DNA from: Bryobacter sp. CoA8 C33
GTDB lineage: Bacteria; Acidobacteriota; Terriglobia; Bryobacterales; Bryobacteraceae
Direction of reading: 5' to 3'
Assembly (NCBI GenBank): GCA_019931185.1
Contig: JAINDK010000020.1
Coordinates: forward strand, 23,321-87,320
DNA length: 64,000 bases
Position numbers and translations under genes: made by a program. The notes below the pieces were generated by a model. The model was not told the DNA's origin and did no database searches. It worked only from the letters and a program-made list of their open reading frames with translations. This document shows, piece by piece, positions 16,939 to 27,100 of the stretch; within the stretch, counting starts at the first letter, position 1; each line of letters starts with the position of its first letter.

Positions 16939-17634
16939 ATGGAGAAGAGGAATCTAACGGGATGCGTGGCAATTTTGCGGATCGAAGATGTATCGAAAGA
17001 ATATGTGGCCCAGGGTCAGCGCGTGGTGGCCCTCGACGCCGTATCACTCGAGATGGCGCCAGGGGAGTTTTTCGCCCTCGTCGGGCGCAGCGGCTGTGGC
17101 AAGTCAACCTTGCTCAATCTGGCCGGGGCCATGGATTTCCCCACCCGCGGCACGGTGCGCATCGCGGGCCAGGATACCGGTCGGCTCGATGACGCCGGGC
17201 TGACCGGGCTGCGGCGGCAGCAAGTCGGCTTTATCTTTCAGAATTTTCAATTGCTACCGACCCTGACCGTGGCCGAGAACGTGGAATTGCCCCTGCTGCT
17301 GGCCGGGCTGCGGCCGGCGCCGGCGCGGGCGCGGGCCATCGAGAGCCTCGCCTGGGTCGAACTGGACGGCTATGAGAACCGGATGCCGCATCAGTTGTCG
17401 GGCGGGCAGATGCAACGGGTGGCGATTGCCCGGGCGCTGGTACACCGGCCGCGGCTGCTGCTCGCCGATGAGCCGATCGGCAATCTCGACACGGCAACTG
17501 GAAATCTGATTCTCGATCTGCTGCGGCGGGCCGCACGGGATTTTTCGGCCGCGGTCCTGATGGCAACCCACTCGCCCGATTCGACTCGCGTCACCGACCG
17601 TGTGGTCGAAATGCGGGACGGCCGCATCCAATGA
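16939..17634 (+). CDS. ABC transporter ATP-binding protein (LolD/MacB type)
   Basis: A 231-residue ATPase of the LolD/MacB/AttE group, energising a membrane protein that handles lipids, lipoproteins or peptides rather than a channel importer. Walker A is GRSGCGKST, the Q-loop region FQNFQLLPTLTVAENV, the signature LSGGQMQRVAIARAL, Walker B LLLADEPIGNLD and the H-loop ATHSPD. The ATG at 16939 lacks a clear Shine-Dalgarno; a GTG at 16966 (LRIEDVSKEY follows) is an alternative with AGAGGA 15 bases upstream. Its stop overlaps the FtsX-type permease start in ATGA. Confidence 0.9.
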   Translation: MEKRNLTGCVAILRIEDVSKEYVAQGQRVVALDAVSLEMAPGEFFALVGRSGCGKSTLLNLAGAMDFPTRGTVRIAGQDTGRLDDAGLTGLRRQQVGFIFQNFQLLPTLTVAENVELPLLLAGLRPAPARARAIESLAWVELDGYENRMPHQLSGGQMQRVAIARALVHRPRLLLADEPIGNLDTATGNLILDLLRRAARDFSAAVLMATHSPDSTRVTDRVVEMRDGRIQ

Positions 17635-20132
17635 GCGCCCTGTTCGCGCGTCTGATCCTGCGTCCGCTCTGGGCCGACCGGGGCCGCACCATGGTCACGC
17701 TCGCCTCGATCGCCCTCGGCGTCGCCGTAATTTTTGCCATGGATCTGGCGGGCGAGGCCGCGGCCGGCAGCTTTCGCAGCTCCATGGAGACCGTCAGCGG
17801 CGGCGAGGATATCGAAATCCTTTCAACCGGCGGTTTGCCGGCGGACTTGCTCGGCCGTCTCTCGGGCTTACCCTATCCGCTTCGCTATTCGCCACGCATC
17901 GAGGACTTCGCGATCGTCAACGAAAAGCGCACGGTGCCGCTGTTCGGCGTCGACGTCTTCGCCAATGCCCTTGAGCTGGCCGAGGCGGGCAACCGCGCTG
18001 AGCCCAAGCTGACCGAAGCCGGCCAGCGTGGCGTCTTCACGACAGCAGGCCTCGGGCGGCGTGGCGAGAGCATCCGCCTGCAGGTCAACGATGAGGCCCA
18101 TGACTTCACCATCCTCGGGACGATCGATTCCCGCCAGGTGAGCGGCGATCTGGTGCTGCTCGATCTCGAGGACGCCGACCTCGTCACCGGGCGTCAGGGC
18201 AAAATCGACCGCATTCTGGTGACGCTGCCGGAGACGGAAAAAGCCGCTGTCGACCAATGGGCCGAGCGCCTGCGGCAAGGCATGCCGGAAGGCATAACCG
18301 TGCGGCCCGTCGGAGCCCGCAAGGAAGAAAATCGCAAGATGCTCGCGGCTTTCCGCTGGAATCTGCGCGTCCTGAGCTACATCGCCCTCCTGGTCGGTGC
18401 GTTCTTGATCTACAACACCATCAGCGTCTCGGTCGTACGGCGGCGCGCCGAAATCGGCATCGTCCGCGCCGTCGGTGGTACTGGACGCCTGATGGTCGCA
18501 GGATTCCTGGCCGAAGCTCTCTTCTTTGGCCTCGCCGGCGGGCTCCTGGGCCTGGCCCTCGGGCGGATCCTGGCCGAAGGTGCGGTGAAACTAGTGGGCC
18601 TGACGGTTACGGCCCTGTATGTGAGTTCAACGGCGGCGCCGGTCGAGTTCGCCTGGAGCGCGGCGGCGGTCAGCCTCGGCTCGGGCGTACTCGTCAGCTT
18701 GCTCGCGGCCCTCGCCCCGGCGCTCGAAGCCGGGCGGATTCCGCCCACCGAGGCCATGGCCCGCGGCCGCGTCGACACCCAACTGCAGGCCGCGGCCGGA
18801 CGGCAACTGGCCTATGCCGGCGCGCTACTCGGGCTGAGCTGGGCCCTCAGCCTGCTGCCGCCCTGGGGCGGCAAACCGATGGGCGGCTACGTCGCGACAC
18901 TGGCCCTGGTCGGCGCGGCTTCCTTCACCGCCCCCTCGCTGGTCGCCTTCGTTGGCCGCCGGATGACCGGCTGGGCCGGCGTTGAGGCGCTACTGGCCGG
19001 ACGCAGCCTCGCCGGAGCACTGCGGCGCTCGAGCGTGCTTGTTGCCGCCCTGGCCACCGCCATCGCCATGATGACCAGCGTCGGCATCATGGTCGGCAGT
19101 TTTCGCGAGACCATGCTCACCTGGATCGACCGCCAAATCCGCGCCGATTTCTACTTGCGCCCCGCCGGGGAAGCGGCCATGGACCGCCATCCAACCATCA
19201 GCGAAGACGTCGCCCGGCGCATCGAACAGATACCAGGTGTGCTCGCCGTCGACCGCTTTCGCGCTTATTCGATTCGCTACAACGGGCTGCCCGTGATTCT
19301 CGCCGCCGGCGACGTCCAGGCGCAGATGCGCTATGGCCGCACCTCCCTGCAAAAGGGAGATAACGCCGATGCCGTGCGCGGCATGCTGGCCGGAGAAGCC
19401 GTCATTGTCAGTGAGCCCTTCGGCGAAAAGCACGGCGTGAAGGTGGGCGACCGCATTACCGTCCCGCTCGGCCAAGCCCGCCCCAGCTTTCGCGTCGCCG
19501 GCATCTTCCTCGACTACTCGAGCGAAAACGGTTACATCATCCTCGATCAAAGCGTGGCCCGGCGCTATCTCCCCGCCGACGAGCCATCCAATCTGGCGAT
19601 CTATGCCGACGAAAAAGCCGACCGCGCCGCTCTGCGCGCCCGCATCGAAGCCAGCTATGCCCCCCGGCGTATCGCCTTGTTTGAGAACCGCTCCCTGCGC
19701 AACGAAGCCGTACGCATCTTCGATCAGACCTTCGCCGTCACCTATGCCCTCGAGGCCGTCGCGATTTTTGTCGCCGTGATGGGCGTGGCGGGAGCGATGC
19801 TCGCTCTCATCATCGACCGCAGACGCGAGATCGGGCTCTTGCGTTTTCTCGGCGGGGCCGCAGGTCAGGTGCGGCGGATGGTGCTCTTTGAGGCCGGCTT
19901 GATCGGCTTGTTCAGCCAGTTGCTCGGCGTCCTCAGCGGCGCCCTCTTGAGCCTCGTGCTGATCTTCGTCATCAATAAGCAAAGCTTCGGCTGGACCATT
20001 GAATTTCACCTGCCCGTACTGGCGCTCCTCAGCGCCCTGGCCTTTGTTCTCCTGGCGACCATCCTGGCCGGCCTATACCCGGCGCGCATGGCCACGCGCC
20101 TGAATCCAATCGAGGTGATGCACGAAGAATGA
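17631..20132 (+). CDS. FtsX-like (MacB-type) ABC transporter permease
   Basis: An 833-residue permease with one N-terminal transmembrane segment (ASIALGVAVIFAMDLA), a periplasmic MacB-PCD-like domain, a first FtsX core (about 240-380, with VRRRAEIGIVRAVGG), further central membrane segments, a second periplasmic domain (about 500-690) and a second FtsX core (about 695-833, with IDRRREIGLLRFLGGAAGQ). This duplicated layout matches the AttF/AttG-type permeases that pair with a LolD-like ATPase. It overlaps the ATPase gene and the AttH-like gene by 4 bases on either side, so the three are translationally coupled. The cargo is unknown; a lipid or lipoprotein is inferred from the family. Confidence 0.85.
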   Translation: MSALFARLILRPLWADRGRTMVTLASIALGVAVIFAMDLAGEAAAGSFRSSMETVSGGEDIEILSTGGLPADLLGRLSGLPYPLRYSPRIEDFAIVNEKRTVPLFGVDVFANALELAEAGNRAEPKLTEAGQRGVFTTAGLGRRGESIRLQVNDEAHDFTILGTIDSRQVSGDLVLLDLEDADLVTGRQGKIDRILVTLPETEKAAVDQWAERLRQGMPEGITVRPVGARKEENRKMLAAFRWNLRVLSYIALLVGAFLIYNTISVSVVRRRAEIGIVRAVGGTGRLMVAGFLAEALFFGLAGGLLGLALGRILAEGAVKLVGLTVTALYVSSTAAPVEFAWSAAAVSLGSGVLVSLLAALAPALEAGRIPPTEAMARGRVDTQLQAAAGRQLAYAGALLGLSWALSLLPPWGGKPMGGYVATLALVGAASFTAPSLVAFVGRRMTGWAGVEALLAGRSLAGALRRSSVLVAALATAIAMMTSVGIMVGSFRETMLTWIDRQIRADFYLRPAGEAAMDRHPTISEDVARRIEQIPGVLAVDRFRAYSIRYNGLPVILAAGDVQAQMRYGRTSLQKGDNADAVRGMLAGEAVIVSEPFGEKHGVKVGDRITVPLGQARPSFRVAGIFLDYSSENGYIILDQSVARRYLPADEPSNLAIYADEKADRAALRARIEASYAPRRIALFENRSLRNEAVRIFDQTFAVTYALEAVAIFVAVMGVAGAMLALIIDRRREIGLLRFLGGAAGQVRRMVLFEAGLIGLFSQLLGVLSGALLSLVLIFVINKQSFGWTIEFHLPVLALLSALAFVLLATILAGLYPARMATRLNPIEVMHEE

Positions 20133-21169
20133 CCAGGCGACAGTGGCTGGCGGCAACAACCTTTCTCAAGGCCATCCCAGGATGGCGCTATGAGTTCCCC
20201 CGGGATCACTTTTCCCATCCCGCCTTTCGCACCGAATGGTGGTATTACACCGGCAATGTCGCCGACGCGCAGGGCCGCCCCTTCGGCTTTGAGTTGACCT
20301 TCTTCCGCGCCGCCCTTGCCGAGTCGGTGGAGCGCCGCAATGTGTGGTCAACTCGCGATGCCTACATGGCCCATCTCGCCCTGACCGACATCGCCGGAAA
20401 GGCTTTCTATCACTCCGAGCGGCTCAACCGTCCAGGCCCGGGCCTGGCTGGCGTCGATGCCGCCCGAGGGCGCATCTGGAATGGAAACTGGGAAAGCCTG
20501 GTCCAGCCCGAGGCACATCGCCTGCGGGCCGTCGCCGAAAAGTTTTCTTTCGCCCTCGACTTGGCTGTAGCCAAGCCTCCGGTCATCCACGGGCACGGCG
20601 GCGTCAGCCAGAAGGGTCCGCTCGCCGGCCAGGCAAGCCACTATATTTCCTTTACCCGGCTCGAGGCCGGCGGGGAAATTGTGCTCGGCGCCGAGCGCTT
20701 TCGCGTCCGCGGCTCGGCCTGGATGGACCATGAGTTTTTCTCGAGCGAACTCGACGAAAAGCTCGCCGGATGGGACTGGTTTTCGATTCAACTCGACAAC
20801 CGCGAAGAATTGATGCTCTACCGGCTGCGCCAAAAAGACGGAGCCGCCAGCCCCTGGAGCGCTGGCTCCTATGTAAGAGCCGACGGCCGAATCGAACATC
20901 TCGAGGCCGCCGAGCTCGAGCTCGAGCCCGGCCGCAAATGGAAGAATTATCCCGTCGCCTGGCGCGTGCGCGTCAAGCGGCTCGGCATCGACCTGCTCGC
21001 CGAGCCCCGCCTCGACAGCCAAGAATTGCTGAGCAAGGCAAAGCTGACCCCAAGCTACTGGGAAGGCGCCATGGTCTTCCGTGGCTCGCATCGGGGCCTG
21101 GGCTATCTCGAAATGACGGGCTACGATGACCGGGTCTTGTTCACCCGCCGCGAGGGCGTGCGCAAATAG
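20129..21169 (+). CDS. AttH/CrtC-like lipocalin-fold protein
   Basis: A 346-residue protein of the AttH/CrtC (carotenoid 1,2-hydratase-like) group, which has a duplicated lipocalin-type barrel. Signature stretches are HPAFRTEWWYYTGNV near the N-terminus, GHGGVSQKG and the central SAWMDHEFFSSELDEKLAGW, followed by WDWFSIQLDNREELMLYRLR. The first residues (MTRRQWLAATTFL) include a twin-arginine pair but no convincing signal peptide. It is coupled by ATGA to the FtsX permease. The set ATPase-permease-AttH resembles the attEFGH arrangement, where this protein is thought to handle a hydrophobic cargo. No carotenoid genes are nearby, so hydratase activity is unlikely. Confidence 0.8.
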   Translation: MTRRQWLAATTFLKAIPGWRYEFPRDHFSHPAFRTEWWYYTGNVADAQGRPFGFELTFFRAALAESVERRNVWSTRDAYMAHLALTDIAGKAFYHSERLNRPGPGLAGVDAARGRIWNGNWESLVQPEAHRLRAVAEKFSFALDLAVAKPPVIHGHGGVSQKGPLAGQASHYISFTRLEAGGEIVLGAERFRVRGSAWMDHEFFSSELDEKLAGWDWFSIQLDNREELMLYRLRQKDGAASPWSAGSYVRADGRIEHLEAAELELEPGRKWKNYPVAWRVRVKRLGIDLLAEPRLDSQELLSKAKLTPSYWEGAMVFRGSHRGLGYLEMTGYDDRVLFTRREGVRK

Positions 21170-21186
21170 TGGCCGCGGCGCGGCGG

Positions 21187-21228
21187 TTGACGGCGCCCGG
21201 TACGCCGCATACAGTATCGATAATATGC
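21187..21228 (+). promoter_or_regulatory. promoter and putative GntR operator before broken aldolase gene
   Basis: TTGACG (21187-21192), a 17-base spacer and TACAGT (21210-21215) form a plausible sigma70 promoter. Directly after it, TATCGATAATATGC (21215-21228) is the exact reverse complement of a 14-mer at 24096-24109 that overlaps the TonB-receptor promoter. The core TATCGATA is palindromic, as expected for a dimeric regulator. The FCD-type GntR gene between the two sites is the likely regulator. Confidence 0.6.
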
Positions 21229-21265
21229 TCGATAAATCTCACCGCCAATCCTCAGGGGCTTGCCG

Positions 21266-22079
21266 GTGAATGGCAGCCAGCTCAGAGCAGCGCTCCACCA
21301 GGGCCGGCGCGTTTACGGCACCCTGATCACTACTCCCTCACCCCACTGGCCAAATGCCGTTCAGGCCACGGGCCTCGATTTCGTCTTTATCGACACCGAG
21401 CACATTCCCCTCGACCGTATGGTTGTGGCCTGGATGTGCCGTACCTACTCGGCTCTCGGGCTGGCGCCAATTGTGCGTGTCACCTCCCCCCGACCCCTAC
21501 GAAGCCTGTAACGCGCTCGACAATGGAGCCGAAGGCGTCTTGACGCCTTATGTAGAAACAGCCGAACAGGCGCGTCAGTTGGTGGGCGCCATACGCCACC
21601 GGCCGCTCAAGGGCGCTCTGCTTCGAAGCATCACGCACGACGGCATCGCGCCGGATGAGCCGCTGCGCAGCTATGTCGGGCAACGCTGCGCCGGTAATGT
21701 CCTCTTGCTGAACATCGAGAGTGTGCCGGCGGTCGCGGCCCTGGAGGAGATCTTGTCCGTACCGGGCGTCGATGCGGTGCAAGTCGGGCCCCATGATCTG
21801 ACTACCAGCCTCGGGATCCCCGAGCAGTACGATCATCCCGATTTCCTGCGGGCCGTCGAGCGCATTATCCGTGTCGCCCGCGGTCGCGGACTCGGCGCGG
21901 GCGTCCACTACTGGTTGGGCCTCGAGCGGCAGAAAGAGTGGATCCGCATGGGGGCCAATCTGGTTGTGCACTCCGGTGACATCTCGCTGTTCACCGATGC
22001 CCTAAACCGGGATCTGCGCGATTTTCGCACCACCTTCGGTGACGCCGCCACAAGCTCCGCCCCGATGGAGCCGATCTAG
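21266..22079 (+). pseudogene. HpcH/HpaI-family aldolase, frameshifted
   Basis: The two halves of one class II aldolase (2-dehydro-3-deoxyglucarate/hydroxy-oxo-acid aldolase family) lie in different frames. The first frame, from GTG 21266 with AGGGG upstream, gives RRVYGTLITTPSPHWPNAV, GLDFVFIDTEHIPLD and APIVRVTSP. The second frame continues PDPYEACNALDNGAEGVLTP, VLLLNIESVPAVAALEEIL and VDAVQVGPHDLTTSLGIP to a TAG at 22077. The switch falls in a run of six C residues (21486-21491); five would restore a single frame. So this is either a one-base insertion or a homopolymer sequencing error. Downstream genes in the same direction are also broken, which favours real decay. Confidence 0.8.
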
Positions 22080-22148
22080 CAGAAGGCTTCGCGGGGAATC
22101 GCCGAAGGTACTGCCACCGCACGAACTTCGACGCCGCACCGGGCGAGG

Positions 22149-23295
22149 ATGCAGTTTCAACTTGTCGTCTCGCAGATCGGCCGCGGCACGATCGAGTATC
22201 ATTCCGAGCAGCAGCGGCACACTCCCTTCGGCGAACTCAGGCCGAGCGTCGGCGGAGAAGACGGGTCGCCTTTCATGGCCCTGATGCGCCAGCAGTGGGT
22301 ATTGCGCCGGGCCATTCAGGCATGCCGCCAACGGGGCCTGGGCCTCTGGGGGCGGCTCAGCATGAACCGCCATTACGGCATGGGTAGCTCTATCGGGTCT
22401 GCACCTCCCGCTTCAGCCGCCCCAATCCGCGCTTTCAGCAAAGGAACCGCACTGGCCAAATCGACACCTCCCGGTTGTGTTACGCCTTCGACGAGATGCG
22501 TCAGGAGCCCCTGGAAATCCTCGTCGAAGTCCAACAATTGGGCATCGACGGGCTCGTTCTCGACTTTTGCCGGCAACCCCCAGTAGCCCGCTACAACGCC
22601 CGCTGGGTGGAGTTGTTCCAGCAAAAGGGGCGGCAGCGATCCGCGAAACGGGACGCTAGCCCGCCTCAAGCAGTGGATGCCCTGGTATCAAATTCCGCGC
22701 CGATGTCATGACGGGTTTTCCGCGGGACTTGCGGACACGGCTCTGGCAAGGCACGGAAAAGACCGCACAGCCCGGCCCCGTACTGGCCCGCATACCGGCC
22801 ACCAGTCTCTTATCCAATCTTGCCGCCGGCTTTGATCTCGCCGCTTGGCTGCGCGAGGACCTCGTCGAGGGCACCATGTTAAGCCCCCTCGTGTTCTGCC
22901 CGCAGGCGCCCAAGCCACTCTATGCAGATCATGTCCAGCTGGCCCACCGCTACGGCACGATCTGCGCTGGAGGATTGGGTTCCCTCGAGTTGATCCGCAA
23001 CCATGTGCCAAAGAACACGGAATTCTTCCGGCCAGAGCCCATGTGCCGCCTGCTCGAGCACCAATATGCCGCCGGCGTCGATGCCATGAGCGTTTATCAG
23101 ACCGGCACGCTGGCCCGCATGGACTGTTTGCGCGACCATATGCGGCTCCTCGCTAACCGCGAGGCCGTGCGGGCTCGGGCCGCACAGGGCCGCAACGAGC
23201 AGGTCTCCGCCTGGCTCGGCTACGACTGGCATACCTCGCGCGAGGGACGCTTTCGCGGCTACGAATTGGCCTCACCCTCTGACTATGCCTTGTGA
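22149..23295 (+). pseudogene. degraded glycoside-hydrolase-like gene (multiple frameshifts)
   Basis: Three successive frames carry protein-like sequence that appears to belong to one gene. The first (from ATG 22149) has VLRRAIQACRQRGLGLWGRL and SMNRHYG. A second, entered near 22385, has NPRFQQRNRTGQIDTSRLCY and IDGLVLDFCRQPPVARYNAR, a pattern like TIM-barrel glycoside hydrolases (a 'G(I)DG(L)xLDFxRxPP' strand). A third, from about 22681 to the TGA at 23295, has FRADVMTGFPRDLRT and a helical C-terminus. In-frame stops separate the segments. The gene follows the frameshifted aldolase by about 70 bases. Functional identity is uncertain, and the family assignment rests on one motif region. Confidence 0.5.
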
Positions 23296-23310
23296 GAATC
23301 CCTGCCCGGC

Positions 23311-24048
23311 TCAGTTCGCGCTGGGGCCGGACTTGCCCTCGACCATCATGCCAAAAGCTTGCGCCCGCCGCGAAGCAGCCGTCACATCCATGAAATGTTC
23401 GTACGAACTGTATACTGAGGCCGCAAAAACCTCCGCAATCCGCGCCACCTGGCGCGACTTGAGCGCCTCCACCAGAGGTTCATGAGCCGCCGTAACGTCC
23501 ACCAGATGCTCTAAGCCGCTCGCTCGCAGCACACTCACAAACGCCAGCAGCGGCACCGTCAGGTGATTCAGCACTTGGCACAGCGTTTCGTTACCCGAGC
23601 AAATCCAGATGTAGCGGTGAAACTCGAGGTCGGCCTGCGCTGCCTCATAATAGGAGTCCGTTTGAATCGCCTCCGCCAGCGTCGCCAAGCGTCTCTCCAA
23701 CTCAACGAAATCCTCCGGCCTCATCCGAAGCGCCGCTTCTTCGGCCGCTCGCACCTCCAGACAAGCCCGCAGTTCCACCCGTTCCCGCACTTCCTTGGGG
23801 CTTAGGCGCGTTACTGTCGTACCAACGTTTGCTTCGCGGGTGACCAGCCCGGCCGCCTCCAGTTGCTGCAGAGCTTCCCGCACGGTCGCCTGGCTGATGC
23901 CGTATTCGCGGGCGATTCTCATCTCACGCAGGTTGGCCCCGGGCGGATAGCTGCCGTCGAAGATCGCCTGCAGCAGATTCTTGACGACCTGATCCGCCAG
24001 GCTGTTCGATTGGTTGCTTCCCTTTAAACCCAGCACCTTGGTCACCAC
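23311..24048 (-). CDS. GntR-family transcriptional regulator, FadR/FCD type
   Basis: A 245-residue regulator with an N-terminal winged helix (residues 15-85; LREMRIAREYGISQATVREA, LQQLEAAGLVTREANVGT) and a helical FCD effector domain (about 95-230) containing the metal-binding type residues in AQADLEFHRYIW and the histidine in TAAHEPLVEAL. Such proteins usually respond to small carboxylates or sugar acids and repress adjacent catabolic genes. The first codons are tandem GTGs at 24048 and 24045, with GGGAG just upstream. It is divergent from the TonB-dependent receptor gene, and a 14-base motif over that promoter recurs before the aldolase. Local repression is therefore inferred. Confidence 0.88.
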   Translation of the reverse strand: MVTKVLGLKGSNQSNSLADQVVKNLLQAIFDGSYPPGANLREMRIAREYGISQATVREALQQLEAAGLVTREANVGTTVTRLSPKEVRERVELRACLEVRAAEEAALRMRPEDFVELERRLATLAEAIQTDSYYEAAQADLEFHRYIWICSGNETLCQVLNHLTVPLLAFVSVLRASGLEHLVDVTAAHEPLVEALKSRQVARIAEVFAASVYSSYEHFMDVTAASRRAQAFGMMVEGKSGPSAN

Positions 24049-24075
24049 TCCCAGCTAGGCTAGCACGGATCCGCG

Positions 24076-24109
24076 TTGACAGCGTGGTCCATCGGGCATA
24101 TTATCGATA
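24076..24109 (+). promoter_or_regulatory. promoter and putative GntR operator before TonB receptor
   Basis: TTGACA (24076-24081), a 17-base spacer and TATTAT (24099-24104) give an almost ideal sigma70 promoter. The motif GCATATTATCGATA (24096-24109) covers the -10 element, so a bound regulator would exclude RNA polymerase. The same 14-mer, inverted, lies at 21215-21228. A following CTATCG (24113-24118) may extend the operator. Confidence 0.68.
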
Positions 24110-24138
24110 GCGCTATCGGTTACTACGAAAGGGATTCC

Positions 24139-27100
24139 ATGTTGCGTTTCAAGTCGACCATCACCGGTGTTTGCTGCCTCCTTCTGGGTTTCTCACTCGC
24201 CACTCTCGCTCAGATTGGCGGAGGTTCGCTCGTTGGCAATGTGACCGACCCGAGCGGCAGCGCTGTCGCCGCCGCGCGAGTCACCGCGGTGAACACCGGG
24301 ACAGGAGTTTCCCGCTCAACCGAGACGAACGATACCGGCTACTTCGAATTCCCGCTGCTGCCTCCAGGCCAGTACCAGCTCGAGGCCACCCAGCAGGGTT
24401 TTCGTAAGGCGACAACCGCTAAGTTCACAGTGAATACCGGAACCCGCCCCCGCGTCGACTTGAGATTGGAGTTGGGCCAGGTCACCGAGTCGGTGGAAGT
24501 AGTCGGCGCCGCCCCGATTGTCAACGCAACCACCACCGATCTGGGCGTGACGATGGAGAAAGCGAAGATTGACTCGCTGCCCTTGAATGGGCGAAATTTT
24601 CAGCAATTGGTCGGCCTGCAGGCCGGCGTGCTCGCCAACCCATCCTCGAGCGCGGGCGCCCGCGGTGGTATTGAGTTCCATGGGGCGACGGCCTTTGGGA
24701 ATAACTTGATGCTCGACGGGGTGGATATGTCCTTCGGCGAGGTGCCCGGAACGGGAAATGCTACTGGTGGGGGTCCGCTGATCAACACCGTCAGCGTGGA
24801 GGCGATCGAGGAATTCAAGGCTTCGGGCAACGCGACGTCGGCCGAGTATGGGCGCTCGATCGGCGGCACGCTCAACGTCACGACCAAGAGCGGCACGAAT
24901 CAGTTTCACGGGGCTCTTTTTCACTTCTTCCGCAACGACAAACTGGACGCCAACAGCTTTTTCAACAACCGCTCAGCCCTGGCCCGGCCCTCGCTGCGCT
25001 GGAATCAGTTCGGCGGCAACCTCGGAGGACCAATCCGGCGCAACCGCGCATTTTTCTTCTTCAACTACGAAGGGGCACAGGTGAAAAGCCCCAGCCAGAT
25101 CACCGGCAATGTGGCAACACCGGCGCTAATCTCACAGTTGACCCCCACCCTGCGGAAGACCTTTCAAGAGCTTTCGCCGAAGGAATTCGAACCCACCTCA
25201 AACCCTCTGGTTGGTTTTCACCGCCGTAACGACCAGCGCACAAACGACGAAAATACCTACCTTACACGCGGCGATGTCGATCTGGCGCGGCACCGTCTCT
25301 CCTTGCGCTACAGCTATAACAACCAGGACATCGTCTCGCCCCAATTCATGCCCGTGCTGCGGCAAACCCTGCCGACACGATTCCATAACGCAGTCATCCA
25401 GGACAACTGGACCATCACCCCAACCGTATTTAACGAGTTGCGGCTCGGCTTCAACCGTACCGACCTGTTCCGCTACGAGGCTGGCCGGGAAAACTATCCC
25501 GCCTGGATCACGACGGCCGGAGTGAACGTAAATCTCAGCCTGCCCGGCTACCTTCACTTCATCCCGACCACTTATACATTGGCCGATAACTTGTCGCTGA
25601 TTCGCGGTAAGCACTCGATCAAGCTCGGTGGGGAAATCCGGGTCAACATGAACAATCGCGACCAGGGCGGCGTGCCGACCCACATGTACAACAGCGTCAA
25701 CGACCTGATTGCAGACCGCCCGGTACGCATTCGCATGCTCTTCGGTGGCGGTAAAGGCCTCAAGAACACACACTACGGCTTCTACATTCAGGACGATTGG
25801 CGCGCAACCACCAAGCTGCAAATCAACATGGGAGTACGCTACGAATATTTTCCGCCGCTGCGGGGCCTGTTCAACATCGCCAGCTCCGATCCCTTCGGCT
25901 CCTTCATCCCCACTGCAAAGAACGACATGTTCGTGGCCGACCGCAACAACATCGGCCCGCGTCTCGGCCTGGTCTATGACCCCCTCGGCAATCAGAAGCT
26001 GGTTTTCCGTGCCGGCGGCTCAGTCGGTTTCATTCCGCAGGTTCCGATTTACATGATGGATATGGCGTCGCTCGACCCGCGTCTGCCCTTCGTGGCCGAC
26101 CTCGCCCCCGCCGACATCCCCGCTTTCCCCTCCGTGTACCCCTTCCCCATGCCACTCGTCGATCGTATTGCCGGCAATCCCAGCCTATTGCCCGCCAACT
26201 TCGTCGCCGCCCGGCAGATCATGGACTTCAACCGCCGCGACAGCTACGGCGGCCAATGGAACTTCAGCGTCCAGGGCTCCGTGACATCAACTCTGGCCCT
26301 GCAGGCCAGCTACGTCGGCACGCGCAATCTGAAGTTGACCACGCCGCGCAACGTGAATCTGGTCGACCCCGCCATCGGCCGCCGGCCACAGCCGCAATTC
26401 GGCGATGTCAACATCCTCGAGAACGCCGGCAACATCTCCTACCACGGCCTCCAACTCTCGGCCAATCAGCGGTTGAAAAAAGGGTTGACCTTGGACGCTT
26501 ATTACACTTGGGCCAAGGCGACGGGATATTTTGTCCCGGACGGTACGATTAGCTTCACCCAGGGTTCCATACAGGACTTCTTCGATATCGCCGGATCGCG
26601 GGGCGTCAAGGATGGCGACCTGCGGCACCGTTTCGTGAGTACTTTTTCTTATCTCGTGCCGACAGGTACGCTGGGCGGCAATAAATTCCTCCGTGCCCTT
26701 CTCGCCGGCTGGAATGCGCAGAGTATCATGGCTTGGCGCTCAGGGCTGCCGGTAAACGTCACCTCCGGCGTACAACTCGTGCAGAACGGGCGCGTGGATG
26801 GGCAGCGACCCGACTTCGTGGCCGGCGCCGGCCCCTACAGCCGTAACTCGAGCACCCTGACGTGGCTCAACCGGGCCTCTTTCGACAACACGGCTCCTCT
26901 GCGCGAGCGGCGCTTCGGCAACCTGGGTTACAACGCCTTGCGCGGCCCCTCCGGCCTCACCCTCGACGCCGCCCTGCACAAGCAGTTTCTCCTCCGGGAA
27001 GGCCAGCGAATCACCTTCCGCCTCGAGCTGTTCAATGCCATGAACCACAAGGTCCTCGCCAATCCGGTGGCGAATCTCTCCAACCCCAACTTCGGCCTCA

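Noticed and set aside
16922..17107. N-terminal extension of the antiporter
   Set aside because: Antisense to the ABC ATPase gene, not hydrophobic, and begins with TTG; GTG 16921 fits the family start.
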